From Halobacterium sp. CBA1132 (GTDB taxonomy: Archaea; Halobacteriota; Halobacteria; Halobacteriales; Halobacteriaceae): a DNA stretch of 64,000 nt. Below are positions 9,177 to 17,876 of this stretch, piece by piece. The DNA is taken from positions 682,001-746,000 of the forward strand of contig NZ_BCMZ01000001.1 in the NCBI RefSeq assembly GCF_001485535.1. The letters are read 5' to 3'. Below the pieces are notes generated by a model. The model was given only the letters and a program-made list of their open reading frames with translations. It had not been told where the DNA came from and ran no database searches. Made by a program: the position numbers and the translations under genes. Position 1 is the stretch's first letter, and each line of letters starts with the position of its first letter.

Positions 9177-9371
9177 CTAGACGATGTCGCCGATGCGGCG
9201 CGGCTCCCCGGACAGCGCCGGGTTGTCCTCGACGAGTTGGAGGACTTCGTGGTCGGTGACTTCGTGGTAGTCCTTGTCCGTGGCTTCCTCGATGAGTTCG
9301 CGTTCCATCCGGAACTCGGTGCCTTCGTAGACGACGTCGACGCCGTCGTCTTCGAACGAGAGCGTAGTCAT
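9177..9371 (-). CDS. Small conserved haloarchaeal protein (DUF5800-like)
   Basis: A 64-residue acidic protein starting MTTLSFEDDGVDVVYEGTEF. It has a short beta-rich N-terminus and a helical half (RELIEEATDKDYHEVTDHEV) ending LSGEPRRIGDIV. No membrane segment or catalytic motif is visible. The start ATG at 9369-9371 gives the expected family length. It reads divergently from the bactofilin-like gene at 9468. Confidence 0.8.
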   Translation of the reverse strand: MTTLSFEDDGVDVVYEGTEFRMERELIEEATDKDYHEVTDHEVLQLVEDNPALSGEPRRIGDIV

Positions 9372-9467
9372 GGTCGCGGGTAGGCGGCGCGCGGACAAAA
9401 GCCCGCCGTCCGACGGTTGGCGTGCGTTCTCGCGGGGTTTATTGGCGTGCGGGGTGATGGGACGGGT

Positions 9468-10313
9468 GTGCTCGGCCCGAACCCGATAGACGAACTCGTG
9501 GTGCCCGACGGCACCACCGTGCAGGAACACGATGTCGTGGTGGACGGCGACGTGCTGGTCGGCGGCCAGTCCACGGTCGAACTCGGGGTTCGCGGCCACA
9601 GCGTCATCGCGGGCGAACGCGTCTCCGTCGCCGGCGACATCGAAGCCGACGGCGACTGCCGACTGGACATGTGGTGCGATGTCGACGGGAACGTCCTCGC
9701 CAGCGAGGACGCCTACCTCGGGGAGCGCGTCCACATCACGGGCCGCCTGGTCGTCGGCGGCGACCTCGACATCGGCGACGACGTCGACATCGAGGAGGGG
9801 TTTGAGGCCTCCGGTTGGATTGTCATCCGGAACCCGATGCCCACCATCACGTTCTTCGTCGTCTACCTCACGCACCTCCTCCAAATCGGCGAGGAGGAGG
9901 AAGCCGAAGAACTCGTCGACCAGTTCGCCACGGACGGCGACGCCCAGCCGTTGACGATTCCGCGCTCGGCGAGCGTCTCCGACGACGCGTGGCGGGTGTC
10001 CACGCCCGCGACCGTCGGCGACGGCTGCCGGCTCCACGGCAACATCCGCGCGACCAGCATCGAGGTCGGCGAGGACAACAACGTCTTCGGCAGCCTGCGC
10101 GCGCAAAACGATGTCTCAGTCGGCTCCGGGACGAAGATTCACGGCGACGTCACCACCCGCAGCGGCGACGTCCGCGTCGAACCCGGCGCTATCGTGCTCG
10201 GCGACGTCTCCGGGCAGGACGTCCACGTCCACCCGGACGCCGACGTCGACGGCGTCATCCGCGCCCGCGGCGAGATGCACCTCGGCAGCCGCGCGGACCG
10301 CGACCCCGAATAG
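9468..10313 (+). CDS. Polymer-forming (bactofilin-like) beta-helix protein
   Basis: A 281-residue protein with repeated short beta turns (VVVDGDVLVGG, VAGDIEADGD, CDVDGNVLASEDAYLGERVHITG, HGDVTTRSGDV), as in bactofilin or left-handed beta-helix proteins. A central insertion (about residues 110-170) contains a hydrophobic stretch TFFVVYLTHLLQIGEEEEAE that may touch the membrane. The GTG at 9468 is chosen because a TATA-like TTTATTG (9438-9444) lies ~26 bp upstream, giving a leaderless start, and because MLGPNPIDELVVPDGT is the usual opening. A scaffold role in the envelope is inferred from the fold. Confidence 0.75.
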   Translation: MLGPNPIDELVVPDGTTVQEHDVVVDGDVLVGGQSTVELGVRGHSVIAGERVSVAGDIEADGDCRLDMWCDVDGNVLASEDAYLGERVHITGRLVVGGDLDIGDDVDIEEGFEASGWIVIRNPMPTITFFVVYLTHLLQIGEEEEAEELVDQFATDGDAQPLTIPRSASVSDDAWRVSTPATVGDGCRLHGNIRATSIEVGEDNNVFGSLRAQNDVSVGSGTKIHGDVTTRSGDVRVEPGAIVLGDVSGQDVHVHPDADVDGVIRARGEMHLGSRADRDPE

Positions 10314-10342
10314 TTTAGTCGGCTCCTCGACCAGTCCTCCCT

Positions 10343-10654
10343 ATGTCTGACTCGCCCTCCAGCGGCGACGCCGACGCGGGCAATCCCCACGTTCCCGAGC
10401 GCGGCGAACCCGACACCTCCCCGTCGCCGCTCGCCGTGGGCGTGACGCTGTGGCGCGAGGGAGTCGTCGCGTTTCTGGGCCTCGTCGCGCTGCTCACCGG
10501 CGTCCACGGCTTCTGGTTCGTGCTCGGCGGTGGCTTCTACGACTACCAGTACGAGGTGTGGGACCTCGCTGGCGACCTCGCGTACCTGCTCGCGGGCGTG
10601 TTCCTCCTCGTCGTCGCCGTCGGGAGCGCCGCGACGCGCCTGCGCGTCGATTAA
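10343..10654 (+). CDS. Small membrane protein
   Basis: A 103-residue protein. The first 30 residues are polar (MSDSPSSGDADAGNP). Two hydrophobic segments follow, roughly residues 35-60 (GVVAFLGLVALLTGVHGFWF) and 75-97 (AGDLAYLLAGVFLLVVAVG). Function unknown. Its stop overlaps by 4 bp the stop of the convergent CNNM gene. Confidence 0.7.
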   Translation: MSDSPSSGDADAGNPHVPERGEPDTSPSPLAVGVTLWREGVVAFLGLVALLTGVHGFWFVLGGGFYDYQYEVWDLAGDLAYLLAGVFLLVVAVGSAATRLRVD

Positions 10655-11718
10655 CGCTCGTGCTCGTCGTCGAGCGGGTCCTCGACCTCGCCGGCGATGG
10701 CTTCCAGTGCGTCCGTGACCGTGACGAGGCCGACGACGTGGTCGTCCTCGTCGGTGACGAACGCCAGCTCCTGGCGCTCCGACTGGAAGCGGTCGATGGC
10801 GTCACTGACGGGTAGTGACGCCGGAATCGTCATCGGCGGCTGGGCGACGTCGTCGAGGGTGTCCTCACCCGACCGGAGGTCGTCGAGGTCGCGGAACACC
10901 GCCGGCAGGTAGACGATGCCGCGGAAGTCGTCTAGGGTCTCGCCGACCAGTGGGTACCGGACGTGCGGCGTCTCGCTCATCCGTTCGAGGTTCTCCTCGA
11001 GGCCGAGGGTCGTCGACAGCGCGACGACGTCGTCGGCGTCGACCATCACGTTCTCGATGGGCATCTGGTCGATGTCGAGCGCGCCCAGGACCTCTTCGCG
11101 GCGCTCCTGGGTGAGGTCGGACTCGCCGAGTACGGACCCGAGCCGGTTCCGGAGGTCGGCGCGCGACTCGATGACGTCCTCCTCGGTCTCCAGCCACGCA
11201 CCCGTCATCTCGACGCCGAACAGCTTCAGCGTCCCCTTCGCGACGCCGTCGCCGAGCTTGATAATCGGCGAGATGGCGAAGTGGAACCAGTACAGCGGCC
11301 CGGCGCCGTACTTGGAGACGAACCGCGAGCGCTCCACGCCGAGGTAGGTCGGCGTCTGTTCGCCGTGCGTGAGGTGGACGAGGTTGATGATGAGGAACGC
11401 CAGCACGGCCCCGGCGCCGACTGACGCGAGCCACGTGTTGTGGAACACCGGCTCGAAGATGGCTGCGAGCGCCGGTTCGGCGACGATACCGACCGCAATC
11501 GAGGACGCCGTGATGCCGACCTGACAGGTGGTGAGGTAGAGTTCGAGGTCGTTGGTCATCTCCCACGCGCGCTCCAGGGCGGGATTCCCGCCGACGAACT
11601 CCTCCTCGGTGAACTGGCGTGCGCGCGTCAGCGCGAACTCGATGGCGACGAAGAAGCCGTTCGCGAGAATCAACCCGAGCCCCGCGGCGAGGCGGAGCGT
11701 GACCTCCAGCGTGTTCAT
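10651..11718 (-). CDS. CNNM/CBS-domain membrane transporter (CorC/HlyC-type)
   Basis: A 355-residue protein with an N-terminal CNNM (DUF21) domain of about 170 residues. Its membrane segments include LRLAAGLGLILANGFFVAIE and TTCQVGITASSIAVGIVAEP. A C-terminal CBS pair (about residues 215-345) ends in ELAFVTDEDDHVVGLVTVTD. Such proteins export divalent cations, usually magnesium, with the CBS pair sensing nucleotides. The C-terminal CorC_HlyC domain seen in longer members is absent. Substrate here is inferred from the family. Confidence 0.88.
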   Translation of the reverse strand: MNTLEVTLRLAAGLGLILANGFFVAIEFALTRARQFTEEEFVGGNPALERAWEMTNDLELYLTTCQVGITASSIAVGIVAEPALAAIFEPVFHNTWLASVGAGAVLAFLIINLVHLTHGEQTPTYLGVERSRFVSKYGAGPLYWFHFAISPIIKLGDGVAKGTLKLFGVEMTGAWLETEEDVIESRADLRNRLGSVLGESDLTQERREEVLGALDIDQMPIENVMVDADDVVALSTTLGLEENLERMSETPHVRYPLVGETLDDFRGIVYLPAVFRDLDDLRSGEDTLDDVAQPPMTIPASLPVSDAIDRFQSERQELAFVTDEDDHVVGLVTVTDALEAIAGEVEDPLDDEHER

Positions 11719-11808
11719 CGGGTGTGTGGTTCTGTCGGCTGCCGAAAATGGCTTGCGGCGGGTCGGGCAACCGAAAGCCCTTCTTTGGCGCTCGCGCTAC
11801 CCCGTGGT

Positions 11809-12990
11809 ATGCTCTCTATCGCGCTTGCCGGGAAGCCGAACGCCGGCAAGTCGACGTTCTACACGGCCGCGACGCGGTCGGAGGTGGACGTCGCAAACTA
11901 CCCGTTCACCACCATCGACGCGAACCGCGGCGTCACGCACGTCCGGACCGAGTGCCCGTGTCTGACCCGCGAGGAGCGCTGCGGCCACGAACACTGCCAC
12001 GACGGCAAGCGCTTCGTCCCCGTGGAACTGCTGGACGTGGCGGGACTGGTGCCGGGCGCCCACGAGGGCCGCGGGCTCGGCAACCAGTTCCTCGACGAAC
12101 TGTCGAACGCCGACGTCATCGTGAATGTCGTGGACGCCTCCGGCGCGACGAACGCGGAGGGCGAACCCGTCGAAATCGGCGAGCACGACCCCACCGAGGA
12201 CATCGACTTCGTCGAGGAGGAGATGGACCTTTGGCTGGCTGGCATCGTCGAGGACAACTGGGAGAGCGTCGAGCGCGCGTCCCGCTCGCCCGGGTTCGAC
12301 ATCGAGGAAGCCGTCACGGACATGATGACTGGCTTCGGCGCGAGCGAGTACCAGGTCGCGGCCGTCCTCCGGGACATCGACTACCCCGAGGACCCCATCC
12401 AGTGGAGCGACGAGGACCGCGAAGCGCTCGCTCGCGGCGTCCGCGAGCGCACGAAACCCATCGTCGTCGTTGCGAACAAAATCGACGTCGCGCCCGCCGA
12501 GAACGTCGAGCGCCTCATGGACCTCGACAAGCCCGTCATCCCGGCGACCGCGCAGGGCGAACTCGCGCTCCGCCGCGGCGTCGACGCCGGCTTCCTCGAC
12601 TACGACCCCGGCGACGAGGACTTCGAGATTACGGGCGAGGTCAGCGACGGCCAGCGCGAGGCCCTCGACGAACTCGCGGCGACGATGAACGAGTACGGCG
12701 GCACGGGCATCCAAGCCGCGCTGAATCACGCGGTCTACGACCTGCTGGAGATGGTCACCGCCTACCCAGTGCAGGACCAGTCGAAGTGGACCGACGCGAA
12801 GGGCAACGTCCTCCCGGACGCGTTCCTCCTCGAATCCGGGTCGACACCCGTCGACTTGGCGTACGCCGTCCACAGCGACATCGGCGAGGGCTACCTCCAC
12901 GCGGTGAACGCCAAGACGAAACGCGAAGTCGGCGAGGACTACGAACTCGACGAAGGCGACGTTATCAAAATCGTCTCCACCGCGAAGTAG
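11809..12990 (+). CDS. YchF/OBG-family GTP-binding protein with TGS domain
   Basis: A 393-residue P-loop GTPase. G1 GKPNAGKST is at residues 8-16, switch region NYPFTTIDANRG at about 31-42, DVAG (G3) near 76 and NKID (G4) near 223. A YchF-like helical insertion follows G3. The C-terminal ~80 residues form a TGS domain (DAFLLESGSTPVDLAYAVHS). The ATG at 11809 (MLSIALAGKP) is correct because the P-loop must be N-terminal; upstream ORF extension is non-coding. Ribosome-associated function is known for the family. Confidence 0.93.
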   Translation: MLSIALAGKPNAGKSTFYTAATRSEVDVANYPFTTIDANRGVTHVRTECPCLTREERCGHEHCHDGKRFVPVELLDVAGLVPGAHEGRGLGNQFLDELSNADVIVNVVDASGATNAEGEPVEIGEHDPTEDIDFVEEEMDLWLAGIVEDNWESVERASRSPGFDIEEAVTDMMTGFGASEYQVAAVLRDIDYPEDPIQWSDEDREALARGVRERTKPIVVVANKIDVAPAENVERLMDLDKPVIPATAQGELALRRGVDAGFLDYDPGDEDFEITGEVSDGQREALDELAATMNEYGGTGIQAALNHAVYDLLEMVTAYPVQDQSKWTDAKGNVLPDAFLLESGSTPVDLAYAVHSDIGEGYLHAVNAKTKREVGEDYELDEGDVIKIVSTAK

Positions 12991-13108
12991 CAATCATGCG
13001 GGGCGGTCGTCGTCCAGATTTCCTCGAGGTCGCGCCCGCTGAACTAGTACGTAGGCGTGCGGATTTATCGCCGAAAACCCCATACGTTCTGTTCTTATTA
13101 ACGGGGCT

Positions 13109-13384
13109 ATGGATTGGATAAGCCTGATTGCTACTGGACTAATCGCTCTCGCTTGGCTTATCGTACTCTATCAATCACAGAATGAAGACTGGGTTCGGGG
13201 TCGGACGGTCGGCTGGATTGTTTTTATCAGTGGTGCAACTGGCGGGGTGTTGCTAGACAATTACCTCCCCCAAGAGTCGTCACTCGTTCTGTGGATGGAA
13301 CTACTCCCTCCTGTGATTATGCTCGTCGGGATAGTGTGGGTTTGGAAATCTAGTGGGGACAATCGTTCAGCCAAACTACGATAA
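13109..13384 (+). CDS. Orphan small membrane protein in an AT-rich patch
   Basis: A 91-residue protein with three hydrophobic segments: WISLIATGLIALAWLIVLY, VGWIVFISGATGGVLLDNY and LLPPVIMLVGIVWVWK. Its codons (TTA, AGT, TCA, ATT) are much less GC-rich than the flanking genes, as is the surrounding 13040-13440. A TATA-like TTCTTATTAAC lies about 20-30 bp upstream. This looks like a recent acquisition. No family recognised. Confidence 0.6.
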   Translation: MDWISLIATGLIALAWLIVLYQSQNEDWVRGRTVGWIVFISGATGGVLLDNYLPQESSLVLWMELLPPVIMLVGIVWVWKSSGDNRSAKLR

Positions 13385-13453
13385 ATAGACGCTTTGCACG
13401 TAGTATCCGTTCACCAGTCCTCTGATTGCCGAAAACGTATTCCGTACCGGTAG

Positions 13454-14230
13454 TCACGCCGACGCGACGAACGCGCCGACCGCCCGCTCGACGACGAAGG
13501 CGTCGTCGCCGATTCGCTCGCGGATGGCGGCTTCGAGCGCGAACGGGTCGTCGGCCTCGAATCCCGGCAGCGACTGCAGGTACGCGACCGCCGGCTGGGA
13601 GTCTGTGATTTCGAGGGCGTTCTCGAAGCGCTCCCTGTCCACACCCGCGAACACCTCGGTGAGCTGTTCTTCGCCGTTCTCCAGCGTGAACCCCGAGCGC
13701 TCCGGAAGTGTGCCGTACCCCGCGGCGACGTCGAACAGTTCCTGCAGGTCGTCCTCGCCGCGCGCCGCAACGTACAGCGTTCCGTCGTCGGTCAGCACGC
13801 GTCGAATCTCTCGGAGCGCCCGCTCACGGTCCGCGTCCGTGAGATGCGAGAGCACGAAGTGGGCGGTGACGGCGTCGAAGGTGTCGTCGGGGTACGGGAT
13901 GTCGCGGGCGTCCACGGCGTCGAAGTCGAACTCGCGGTCGACGTCTTCCAGCGCCTCCATCGCGTCCATCATCATGCCCGCGGAGTTGTCCGTCACGGTG
14001 ACGTCCCAGCCCGCGGGAATCCGGTCGGCGTTGCCCGACCAGAGCGCGCCGTGGCCCGCACCGAGCGAGAGCACGACGGCATCCTCGGGGAGGTCGAACT
14101 GGTCGAACAGTCGCTCGTGCAGCGACCGCTCGCTCGTGGAGAACCGCGCGTGCAAGACCTGTCGGGCGGCGAGGTTCGACGCGTCCGCGTACTGGTCGGC
14201 GAGCGCGTCGTCGTCCTGCCAGGCGTCCAT
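13454..14230 (-). CDS. Class I SAM-dependent methyltransferase
   Basis: A 258-residue Rossmann methyltransferase. Motif I is VVLSLGAGHGALWSG (about residues 54-68), the acidic residue after beta-2 is in VTVTDNSAG, motif II is VDARDIPYPDDTFDAVTAHF and the post-motif is REIRRVLTDDGTLYVAARGE. The ATG at 14230 (MDAWQDDDALADQYAD) is preferred. An in-frame alternative start at 14263 adds eleven unlike residues. It lies 54 bp downstream of the prenyltransferase gene, probably one transcript. The substrate is not evident. Confidence 0.85.
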   Translation of the reverse strand: MDAWQDDDALADQYADASNLAARQVLHARFSTSERSLHERLFDQFDLPEDAVVLSLGAGHGALWSGNADRIPAGWDVTVTDNSAGMMMDAMEALEDVDREFDFDAVDARDIPYPDDTFDAVTAHFVLSHLTDADRERALREIRRVLTDDGTLYVAARGEDDLQELFDVAAGYGTLPERSGFTLENGEEQLTEVFAGVDRERFENALEITDSQPAVAYLQSLPGFEADDPFALEAAIRERIGDDAFVVERAVGAFVASA

Positions 14231-14284
14231 GGCCGTCCAGACGCCGCCCGCGCCCTTCAGCACACCGCTCTCGCCGCGAGCGGG

Positions 14285-15136
14285 CTACGCGAGCGGCCGG
14301 AACCAGACCGCGGCGACCAGCACCGCGAGGAAGACGTAGCAGCCCCGCACGAGCAGCATCGTCGCGACGGTGGGTTCGGCGCGTGCCGCGAACCACGCGA
14401 CGACGGCGAACGCGGCGACTGCGGCGACCGCGCTCGGCGGGAAGACGGCGAGCGCGGCGAACGCCACGACGCCCGCCATCGCAGCCGTCATCAGGCCGTA
14501 CGCGAGCCGTCGCGCGCCCGGTTTCCCGAGCACGACGGCGACGCTGCGCTTGTCGATGGAGCGGTCGTAGTCGTAGTCCTGCGCGTCGTCGACGACCTTC
14601 ACGCCCGAGAGCAACACGAGCAACACGCTCGCGAACGCCAGCGGCTGGAGCGCGAACTGCTGGGCTTGCGCGTAGTAGCCGCCGACGAGCGCGACGGCGA
14701 TGCCGAACGGGTAGCCGGTCGTCGTCGTGACGGGGTTCGTGTCGAGTTGGGGCGCGTGGTGGTATCCGACGAGCCACGCGGGGACGGCGAGCGCGGCGGC
14801 CCCGGGGCTGACGAGCCACCAGAGCGCGGCGACACAGGCGAAGAACGCGACGGACGCACCGCGGATTGCGGCTCGGCAGCCTGTCGCGGTGAGCGGGTGG
14901 TCGTCGTCCTCGCCGCGCACGTGGAAGTCGACGTAGCCGTCCTTGACGTGGGCGGTGTAGACGGCGAAGAACATCGCGGCGAGGTGGACGCCCGCGACGG
15001 CCAGCGAGAACTCGCCCGCGAGCACGGCGCCGAAGCCGGCAGCGGCCAGCGGCGGCAGCATGAACACCGGGTGGACCTGCGACGCCAGCGCTGCGACAGT
15101 CGCGCGGCCCCCGCTCCCGTGCCGCGTGATGTGCAT
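14285..15136 (-). CDS. UbiA-family prenyltransferase
   Basis: A 283-residue membrane protein with about eight hydrophobic helices. The second aspartate motif DDAQDYDYDRSIDKRS is clear near residue 190. The first motif is altered to KDGYVDFHVRGEDDD near residue 60, where the usual Asn is Lys. Family members transfer polyprenyl groups to aromatic or lipid acceptors (quinones, archaeol lipids, haem). The start MHITRHGSGG at 15136 is chosen because the upstream extension is proline-rich and non-hydrophobic. Confidence 0.85.
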   Translation of the reverse strand: MHITRHGSGGRATVAALASQVHPVFMLPPLAAAGFGAVLAGEFSLAVAGVHLAAMFFAVYTAHVKDGYVDFHVRGEDDDHPLTATGCRAAIRGASVAFFACVAALWWLVSPGAAALAVPAWLVGYHHAPQLDTNPVTTTTGYPFGIAVALVGGYYAQAQQFALQPLAFASVLLVLLSGVKVVDDAQDYDYDRSIDKRSVAVVLGKPGARRLAYGLMTAAMAGVVAFAALAVFPPSAVAAVAAFAVVAWFAARAEPTVATMLLVRGCYVFLAVLVAAVWFRPLA

Positions 15137-15629
15137 ACTCGTATCATGGGGCGCGGGCGGCATAACTGTCAGGGAGCGAACTACGCGGCAGTATTCAGAT
15201 TAGCAGAGAAAATCGGAATCACCGAAGTCCTTCTCGAAAGCCCTCGACGGTCTCGGCCAGCGGGAGACTCGCGGTGCTCGTCTCCCGAGGTCTCGTTCGT
15301 TTCACTCACGAGACTCCCGCGACTCGCTCACTGCGTTCGCTGCGGTGCTTTCGTCGTCCTCAGAACGCTGTGCGTTCTGATGGGCTGCGGAAGACGCGAC
15401 GCGTCTTCCGAACGTCGGGGTTCGCCGAGTGGGCGGTCGGCTGCGCCGACCGCCGCAAAACGTGGCGGCTTCGCCGCCACGCGCGCCTCGCCCTTTCAAT
15501 CCGCCGGAAATCGGAGATTTCCGAGGCCTCGGGAGAGCGTAGCTCTCCCGGCGACCGCCAAGAAACCGGCTGATTCACCGGCTGAAACTTCGAACTGCTG
15601 AGCCTGGCCGCGAAAACGAGAACGGGCTG
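15137..15629. repeat. Intergenic array of perfect short hairpins, no gene
   Basis: Seven perfect inverted repeats with 8-10 bp arms lie between 15360 and 15550, each with a 3-nt loop. Their positions are 15360-15380, 15388-15410, 15432-15454, 15461-15481, 15505-15523 and 15530-15550, with longer-loop relatives at 15261-15287 and 15290-15314. The 9-bp direct repeat ACCGGCTGA occurs at 15565-15573 and 15577-15585. Arms differ in sequence but each pairs perfectly. ORFs crossing the array on both strands are artefacts of the repeats. No CRISPR-type direct repeat is present. Confidence 0.85.
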
Positions 15630-16751
15630 CTACTGGAGCGCGTTCGTCGCCTCGCGCATGACGTCGAGGGCCTCGCGGAGCTGTTCGGTGTCCGTGGCGT
15701 AGGAGATGCGAGCGTAGCCCGCGCCGCCCTCGCCGAACGCGTCACCGGGCACGACGACGACGCCGCGCTCGATGACCTCGTCCACCCAGCCGTCGGGCAC
15801 TTTCGGCATCGCGTAGAACGCGCCCTCCGGCTTCGGCACCGTCAGTCCCATGTCTTCGAGTTCGTCGAGCACGAGGTCGCGGCGCTGCTCGAACTGCGCG
15901 ACCATCTCGTCGACGACGTCCTGCGGGCCGCTGAGCGCGGCTTCCGCGGCGTACTGGGCGGGCGCGCTGGCGCACGCCTGCGAGTACTGGTGGACGCGAA
16001 GCATCCGCTCGGCGCGGCGTTCGCTCGCGGCGACCCAGCCCAGCCGCCACCCGGTCATCGAGTACGTCTTCGAGCACGCGTTCACCACGACGACGTTGTC
16101 CGTCTCCGCGAACTCCATGGGCGAGCGGTGCTCGCCGTCGAAGACGATGTGCTCGTACACCTCGTCGCTGATGCAGAGCACGTCGTGCTCGTCGGCGATG
16201 CGCGCGAACTCTCGCATGTCCTCCGGGGACTGCACCGCGCCGGTCGGGTTCGCGGGCGAGTTCACGACGAACGCCGCTGTGTCTTCCGTGATTCGTTCTT
16301 CGACGGTCGCGGGGTCGAGCGTGAGGTCGTCGCGCAGCGGCAGCGGCACGGGGTCGCCGCCCGCGATTCGCGTGAGCGCGTCGTAGGAGACGAACCCGGG
16401 GTCCGGGAACAGCACGTCCTCGCCGGGGTCGACGTGGGCCTCCAGCGCGAGGTGCAGCGCCTCGCTGCCGCCCGACGTCGCGATGACGCCCTCCGGGGCC
16501 ACGTCGAGGTCGTTGTCGCGCTCGTGCTTCTGGACGATTGCGTCCACGAGTTCGGGCGTCCCGCGATTCGACGTGTACGCGTCCGCGTCGCCCGCCTCGA
16601 TGGCGTCGACGGCGGCCTGTCGGGCGTGCTCGGGCGTCGGGAAGTCGGGCTGACCGAGGCCGAGGTTGATGGCGTCCTCGCCGGCCGCCTCGAACACTTC
16701 CCGGATGCCGCTGATGGAGATGGCTTCGACTCGCTGGGAGAACTCCGTCAT
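15630..16751 (-). CDS. PLP-dependent class I/II aminotransferase
   Basis: A 373-residue fold-type I aminotransferase. Visible family marks are LGLGQPDFPTPEH near the N-terminus, SGGSEALHLAL, VVNSPANPTGA (Asn contacting PLP), CISDEVYEHIVFDGEH (Asp binding the pyridine N), the PLP lysine in NACSKTYSMTGWRLGW near residue 228, and the substrate-carboxylate Arg in GYARISYATD. The start MTEFSQRVEAISISGIREVF at 16751 matches the family; the upstream extension is spurious. Amino-acid specificity is not readable from sequence. Confidence 0.94.
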   Translation of the reverse strand: MTEFSQRVEAISISGIREVFEAAGEDAINLGLGQPDFPTPEHARQAAVDAIEAGDADAYTSNRGTPELVDAIVQKHERDNDLDVAPEGVIATSGGSEALHLALEAHVDPGEDVLFPDPGFVSYDALTRIAGGDPVPLPLRDDLTLDPATVEERITEDTAAFVVNSPANPTGAVQSPEDMREFARIADEHDVLCISDEVYEHIVFDGEHRSPMEFAETDNVVVVNACSKTYSMTGWRLGWVAASERRAERMLRVHQYSQACASAPAQYAAEAALSGPQDVVDEMVAQFEQRRDLVLDELEDMGLTVPKPEGAFYAMPKVPDGWVDEVIERGVVVVPGDAFGEGGAGYARISYATDTEQLREALDVMREATNALQ

Positions 16752-16847
16752 ACCAACGACCCGGACTGCGGGCGCCATAATTCCTCCTGTCCGGCGACCG
16801 GCTTCCGCGAGCCGAACCGTTTTCTCCCGCAGTCCACGAACGGGAAC

Positions 16848-17876
16848 ATGGACCTCTCTGTCGTCGACCTCTCCCCGGTTCCCGAGGGCGGCACCGCGAC
16901 GGACGCCTACGCCAACACCGTCGAGGCCGCCCAGCAGGCCGAACGACTCGGCTACTCGCGGTTCTGGGTCGCCGAACACCACGGGATGGGTGACACGCTC
17001 GCCGGCACCACTCCCGAAGTGCTCTTGGGGCACCTCGCCGCCGAGACGGATACGATTCGACTCGGTTCGGGCGCCGTCCTCCTCAACCACTACAGCCCGC
17101 TGAAGGTCGCCGAGCAGTTCGGCGCGCTGGACGCGCTTGCGCCGGGCCGCGTCGACGCCGGCCTCGGGCGCGCAAACGGCTCTCCCGCGGTCGACAGCGC
17201 GCTCGGCACCGAACGCCACGTCCAGAATCCCGACGAGGACCACCGCGAGAAAATCGAGGCCGTGGTCAGCCACCTCTACGACGACCACCCCGACAGCCAC
17301 GCCTACGGCGACATCGAGATTCCGCGCTCCGACGCGGACGCGCCGACGCCGTGGGTGCTGGGGTCCAGTCCCTCCAGCGCGGAAATCGCGGGAAAACTCG
17401 GCCTCCGGTACTGCTTCGCGGCGTTCATCCGCCCGCAGTTCGCCGAACACGCCTTCGAGCAGTACCGCGAGACGTTCCAGTCCACGCAGGTCGCCGGCAG
17501 CGTCGACGAACCCGAGGGGATGGTCGCGGTCAACGCCGTCTGCGCGGCGACCGACGAGGAGGCCGCGCGCCTGCGAGCGACCGCCGAAGCCTCCTTCGAG
17601 CGGATGCAGCGCGGCGTCACCGGGACTGCGCCGTCCGTCGAAGAAGCAATCGACGAACTCGGCGGCGTCCCCGAACCGACACCCGAGACGCTGGACGACG
17701 ACGAGTGGCCGCGCGCGATTTCCGGCAGCCCGGAGACGCTAAACGGTCTCCTCGAACAGCTCTCGGACCGCGTCGGCGCCGACGAAGTGATGATTCAACA
17801 CGTCGTCGCCGACCACGACGACGCGCTGCGCTCGCACGAGCTACTCGCCGACGGCGTCGGGCTCACGCCGCACTGA
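16848..17876 (+). CDS. LLM-class flavin-dependent oxidoreductase (luciferase-like)
   Basis: A 342-residue TIM-barrel monooxygenase of the bacterial luciferase superfamily. It opens MDLSVVDLSPVPEGGT and has YSRFWVAEHHGMGDTLAGTT, IRLGSGAVLLNHYSPLKVAE, and PGRVDAGLGRANG, all hallmarks of the MsnO8-like group. It needs reduced flavin from a separate reductase, and the substrate is unknown. It is divergent from the aminotransferase, with 96 bp between starts. Its 3' end overlaps the 3' end of the convergent histidine kinase gene by 36 bp. Confidence 0.9.
   Translation: MDLSVVDLSPVPEGGTATDAYANTVEAAQQAERLGYSRFWVAEHHGMGDTLAGTTPEVLLGHLAAETDTIRLGSGAVLLNHYSPLKVAEQFGALDALAPGRVDAGLGRANGSPAVDSALGTERHVQNPDEDHREKIEAVVSHLYDDHPDSHAYGDIEIPRSDADAPTPWVLGSSPSSAEIAGKLGLRYCFAAFIRPQFAEHAFEQYRETFQSTQVAGSVDEPEGMVAVNAVCAATDEEAARLRATAEASFERMQRGVTGTAPSVEEAIDELGGVPEPTPETLDDDEWPRAISGSPETLNGLLEQLSDRVGADEVMIQHVVADHDDALRSHELLADGVGLTPH

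Noticed and set aside
15261-15585. Possible CRISPR array or protein-coding ORFs (65-99 codons on both strands)
   Set aside because: Repeats are inverted, not direct with spacers, and the arms differ. ORFs arise because palindromes keep frames open on both strands; they have no start signal or sensible protein pattern.
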